Positions 61,149-64,000 of a DNA stretch of 64,000 bases are shown one piece after another. The DNA comes from Rhizobium sp. ICMP 5592. GTDB lineage: Bacteria > Pseudomonadota > Alphaproteobacteria > Rhizobiales > Rhizobiaceae. Where the stretch lies: NCBI RefSeq assembly GCF_009498525.1, contig NZ_QSNT01000007.1, forward strand, positions 62,001 through 126,000, written 5' to 3'. Made by a program: the position numbers and the translations under genes. The notes under the pieces were generated by a model, which was not told where the DNA came from, ran no database searches, and saw only the letters and a program-made list of their open reading frames with translations. Every line of letters starts with the position of its first letter. Within the stretch, counting starts at the first letter, position 1.

Positions 61149-62432
61149 ATGACTTTAACGATCGACCGCCGGCAATTGCTTGCCGGCATGGCAGCAACGC
61201 TTGCTTTCGGCAGTATCGGACTTGGCCGCGCCAATGCGGCAACCGCGATGCGGCTTCTTTGGTGGGGGTCCAAGGAACGCGCCGACCGCACATTCGCAGC
61301 CGTGAAAGCCTATCAGGCCAAGAATCCAGATGTTTCCATCGCCGGCGAAACCTTCGGCTGGGACAGCTACTGGACGCGTCTCGCCACACAGACCGCTGGC
61401 GGCAATGCGCCCGACCTCATCCAGATGGACTATCGCTACATTTTCGAATATGCGCGCCGCGGCACGCTGCTCGACATGACGCCCTATCTCGGCAAGAGCC
61501 TCACGATCGAGGATTTTGGCGCCCCGAACATCGATTCCGGCAAGGTCGACGGCAAGATCTATGGCGTCAATCTCGGGGTCAATTCCTCGATGGTCGTCGT
61601 CAACTCTGCCGCCTGGCAGGAAACCGGCGTCGAGCAACCGCATGACGGCATCACTTGGGAGCAGCTTGGTGACGCCTGCGCCAAATTCACGGCCGCCAAG
61701 AAGCGCCGTGGCGTCTACGGCACCGGCGATGAAAGCGGCGGAGAACCCGCCCTCGAATGCTGGCTGCGCCAACACGGCAAGGCGCTCTACACCAATGACG
61801 GCAAGCTCGGCTTTGAGGCCAAGGATGCTGCAGATTGGTTCGCTTTCTGGGCCGAATTGCGCAAAAGCGGCGCATGCGTGCCGGCCGACGTGCAGGCGCT
61901 CGATCAGCAGACCATTGAAACCGACACGCTCGTGACCAAGAAGTCGGCTGTCAGCTACGCCCATTCCAACCAGTTCGTCGCCATCCAGGGCCTCGTCAAG
62001 GAAAAGCTGGATCTGATCGCTTATCCCAGCAACCCGGACAGCAAGCCCGGCCAATATTTGAAGCCGTCAATGCTGATGTCGGTTTCGGCAAATTCCGCCA
62101 ACAAGGACGCCGCCGTCGCCTTCATCAACTATCTGGTCGAAAGTCCAGAGGGCGCCAAGACGCTCGGCGTCGAGCGCGGCGTTCCGGCCTCGCCGAAGAT
62201 TCGCGATCTCCTGACACAGGACCTCGATGCGACGAGCAAGCAGGTCGTCGACTATATCGGCCGCCTGACACCGCATGTCGGGGCACTGCCACCATCTCCA
62301 CCGAACGGCGCCGGTGAAAACGCATTCCTCTTGAAGAAGATCGCCGAGGAAGTCGCCTTCGGCAAAAGCAGCACGCAGGACGGCGCAACAAAATTCGTCG
62401 AACAGGCAGCAGCAAACGTAACACGAGGCTGA
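61149..62432 (+). CDS. Solute-binding protein with Tat signal
   Basis: 427 residues; GGGGAGGAG before the ATG. Signal MTLTIDRRQLLAGMAATLAFGSIGLGRANA with twin arginines. The mature start MRLLWWGSKERADRTFAAVKAYQAKNPDVSIAGETFGWDSYWTRLATQTAGGNAPDLIQMD parallels the protein at 49992; both keep the LGVERGVPxSPxxR segment near the end. A family-1 carbohydrate binder. First gene of an operon with two permeases (gap to the next gene four bases). Controlled by TetR operator copy B. Confidence 0.93.
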   Translation: MTLTIDRRQLLAGMAATLAFGSIGLGRANAATAMRLLWWGSKERADRTFAAVKAYQAKNPDVSIAGETFGWDSYWTRLATQTAGGNAPDLIQMDYRYIFEYARRGTLLDMTPYLGKSLTIEDFGAPNIDSGKVDGKIYGVNLGVNSSMVVVNSAAWQETGVEQPHDGITWEQLGDACAKFTAAKKRRGVYGTGDESGGEPALECWLRQHGKALYTNDGKLGFEAKDAADWFAFWAELRKSGACVPADVQALDQQTIETDTLVTKKSAVSYAHSNQFVAIQGLVKEKLDLIAYPSNPDSKPGQYLKPSMLMSVSANSANKDAAVAFINYLVESPEGAKTLGVERGVPASPKIRDLLTQDLDATSKQVVDYIGRLTPHVGALPPSPPNGAGENAFLLKKIAEEVAFGKSSTQDGATKFVEQAAANVTRG

Positions 62433-62436
62433 TACC

Positions 62437-63405
62437 GTGGGTACAAACAGCAACAGCGTTGCCGGTGGCCTGGCCATCGGCGCGAACGCGCGAGCGCGCA
62501 CAGAGACCATTTACAAGGCGCCGAGCGCGTTCTCGCGCAATGCGCCGGGTTATCTCTTTCTCCTGCCCTGGCTGATCGGCTTCTTCGGCCTGACGCTGGG
62601 GCCGGCGATCGCCTCTCTCTATCTGTCCTTGACCAACTATAACCTGCTGCAGGCGCCGGATTGGGTCGGGCTGGACAACTACGTGCGTATTGCCACCGCC
62701 GACGACAAATTTATCTCATCGATGAAGGTGACGCTGTTCTACGTGGTCTGTTCCGTGCCGCTGAAGCTTACCTTCGCGCTATTGGTGGCGCTGTTGCTCA
62801 ACCGCGGCATTCGCGGCCTGCCGGTCTATCGCGCCATCTTCTACCTGCCGTCGCTGCTCGGCTCCAGCGTTGCCATCGCCGTGCTCTGGCGGCAGATCTT
62901 CGATGCCGACGGCGTCGTCAATACGCTGCTCTGGTATCTCTTCGGCATCAACGGCCCGAGCTGGATCTCCAATCCGGACTATTCGCTCTACACGCTCGTG
63001 ATCCTCGCCGTCTGGCAGTTCGGCTCACCGATGATCATCTTTCTGGCCGGTCTTAGGCAGATCCCGACCGATCTCTATGAAGCCGCCAGCCTCGACGGCG
63101 CGTCCAAGGTGCGGATCTTCTTCAAGATCACCCTGCCGCTTTTGACGCCGGTGATCTTCTTCAACGCCGTCGTGCAGACCATCGACGCCTTCAAAGCCTT
63201 CACACCGGCCTATGTGATTTCCTCCGGCACCGGCGGTCCGATCGACTCGACGCTGTTCTACACGCTCTACCTCTACCAGGAAGCCTTCGGCTATTTCCGC
63301 ATGGGCTATGCCTCGGCGCTCGCCTGGATCCTGGTGATCATCATCGCGATCTTCACCGCCTTCTCCTTCCTCTCCGCTCGTTATTGGGTCCACTACGATG
63401 ACTGA
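62437..63405 (+). CDS. ABC transporter permease, MalF type
   Basis: 322 residues from a GTG at 62437 with GAGG eight bases upstream. Hydrophilic N-terminus (~35 residues), six helices (GYLFLLPWLIGFFGLTLGPAIASLYLSLTNYN first), EAA loop IPTDLYEAASLDGASKVRIFFKITLPLL, and the GTGGPIDSTLFYTLYLYQEAF segment. The next permease starts eight bases before its end. Forms the membrane channel for the Tat-exported binder upstream. Confidence 0.93.
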   Translation: MGTNSNSVAGGLAIGANARARTETIYKAPSAFSRNAPGYLFLLPWLIGFFGLTLGPAIASLYLSLTNYNLLQAPDWVGLDNYVRIATADDKFISSMKVTLFYVVCSVPLKLTFALLVALLLNRGIRGLPVYRAIFYLPSLLGSSVAIAVLWRQIFDADGVVNTLLWYLFGINGPSWISNPDYSLYTLVILAVWQFGSPMIIFLAGLRQIPTDLYEAASLDGASKVRIFFKITLPLLTPVIFFNAVVQTIDAFKAFTPAYVISSGTGGPIDSTLFYTLYLYQEAFGYFRMGYASALAWILVIIIAIFTAFSFLSARYWVHYDD

Positions 63406-64000
63406 CGCGAAGCTCACCCACTTTCCCGAAGACCTGAGCCCGCCGCGCGAGCGCCCCTGGTTCTTCTCCATCCTCATCCATATCGCGCTGATCGGTGCAT
63501 CGATCGTGATGCTTTATCCGCTGCTGTGGATGCTTTCCGGTTCGATCAAGGACCAGAACGAGATCTTCGGCACGGCATCGCTGATCCCGTCTCGTTTCGA
63601 CTTCAGCTCGTTTCCGCGCGGCTGGTTCGGCGGACAGGTGAACTTCGGCTCCTTCGTCTGGAACTCCGTGGTCATCGCCGTGCTCTCGGTCATCGGCAAT
63701 GTCATCTCCTGCTCGCTGGCGGCCTATGCCTTCGCGCGGCTGAACTTCTGGGGCAAGAATTTCTGGTTCGCGCTGATGCTCGGCACGCTGATGCTGCCCT
63801 ATCATGTGACGCTGATCCCGCAATATATCCTCTTCCTCAAGCTCGGCTGGGTGAAGACCATGCTGCCGCTGGTCGTGCCGAAGTTTCTTGCGGTCGACGC
63901 CTTCTTCATCTTCCTGATGGTGCAATTCTTCCGCGGTATCCCGCGCGAGCTGGATGAAGCCGCCATGATGGACGGCTGCAGCCCCTGGCGCATCTACTGG
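63398..64000 (+). CDS. ABC transporter permease, MalG type, 3' end outside window
   Basis: The first 201 codons are present. MTDAKLTHFPEDLSPPRERPWFF precedes helix 1 (SILIHIALIGASIVMLYPLLWMLSGSIKD). The MalG-type region with NSVVIAVLSVIGNVISCSLAAYAFARL is followed by an EAA loop starting RELDEAAMMDGCSPWRIYW, where the window ends. The ATPase gene would be expected further right. Confidence 0.92.
   Translation, partial: MTDAKLTHFPEDLSPPRERPWFFSILIHIALIGASIVMLYPLLWMLSGSIKDQNEIFGTASLIPSRFDFSSFPRGWFGGQVNFGSFVWNSVVIAVLSVIGNVISCSLAAYAFARLNFWGKNFWFALMLGTLMLPYHVTLIPQYILFLKLGWVKTMLPLVVPKFLAVDAFFIFLMVQFFRGIPRELDEAAMMDGCSPWRIYW

Overview
This 64-kb stretch looks like the genome of a Rhizobium-type alphaproteobacterium. 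It is GC-rich and dense with ABC sugar uptake operons, each with its own regulator. It carries a rhizobial-style hut cluster with HutF and HutD, and a glpSTPQUV-type glycerol ABC operon of the sort known from Rhizobium. There are several Gfo/Idh/MocA dehydrogenases and a BepDE-like RND pump. No rRNA, tRNA, CRISPR array or insertion sequence was seen. I cannot tell whether it is chromosome or megaplasmid.

Layout. 1-3.6 kb: a cut-off VapC toxin, a small secreted protein, an MFS drug exporter, a cytosolic sulfite-oxidase-like protein and a small membrane protein. 3.6-12.8 kb: histidine utilization (hutI-hutH-hutU-hutD leftward; hutF and hutC rightward, around a HutC-like operator), followed by a second HutH-like protein that lacks the MIO-forming tripeptide. 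13-20 kb: a DUF5666-like exported protein, an AbrB/VapC module, an RND efflux pair and its TetR repressor. 19.5-23 kb: a TetR/SDR pair sharing an operator, and an Lrp regulator divergent from a tryptophan-dioxygenase-family gene. 22.5-27.6 kb: mntR/mntH, an LytM-fold envelope protein and a Phd/VapC module. 27.6-32.8 kb: a PaoABC-like molybdenum aldehyde oxidoreductase with a divergent TetR and a 22-bp perfect palindrome, then a DUF427 protein.

32.8-40.3 kb: a sugar ABC transporter divergent from a ROK regulator, a Gfo/Idh dehydrogenase and a ThuA-like protein. The gene content recalls the trehalose/maltitol thu system, but it is rearranged and has a different regulator. 40.5-42 kb: a VOC protein and a CorA/ZntB-type metal transporter. 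42.7-48.8 kb: the glycerol ABC transporter, whose two ATPases have complementary motif losses. 49-50 kb: an exported HAD acid phosphatase behind a Pho-box-like repeat.

50-64 kb: a carbohydrate-acid catabolic locus. It holds two homologous twin-arginine solute-binding proteins, a LacI and a TetR regulator, a DUF2264 protein, a 2-hydroxyacid dehydrogenase, an enolase-superfamily enzyme, two Gfo/Idh dehydrogenases and two permeases; the right edge cuts the second permease. An 18-bp TetR-type palindrome occurs in front of both the dehydrogenase operon and the SBP-permease operon, at nearly the same distance from a TTGACA box. The least familiar biology is in three places: this 50-64 kb locus, the asymmetric GlpS/GlpT ATPase pair, and the MIO-less HutH paralogue. 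Functions come from reading motifs by eye; no database search was run.
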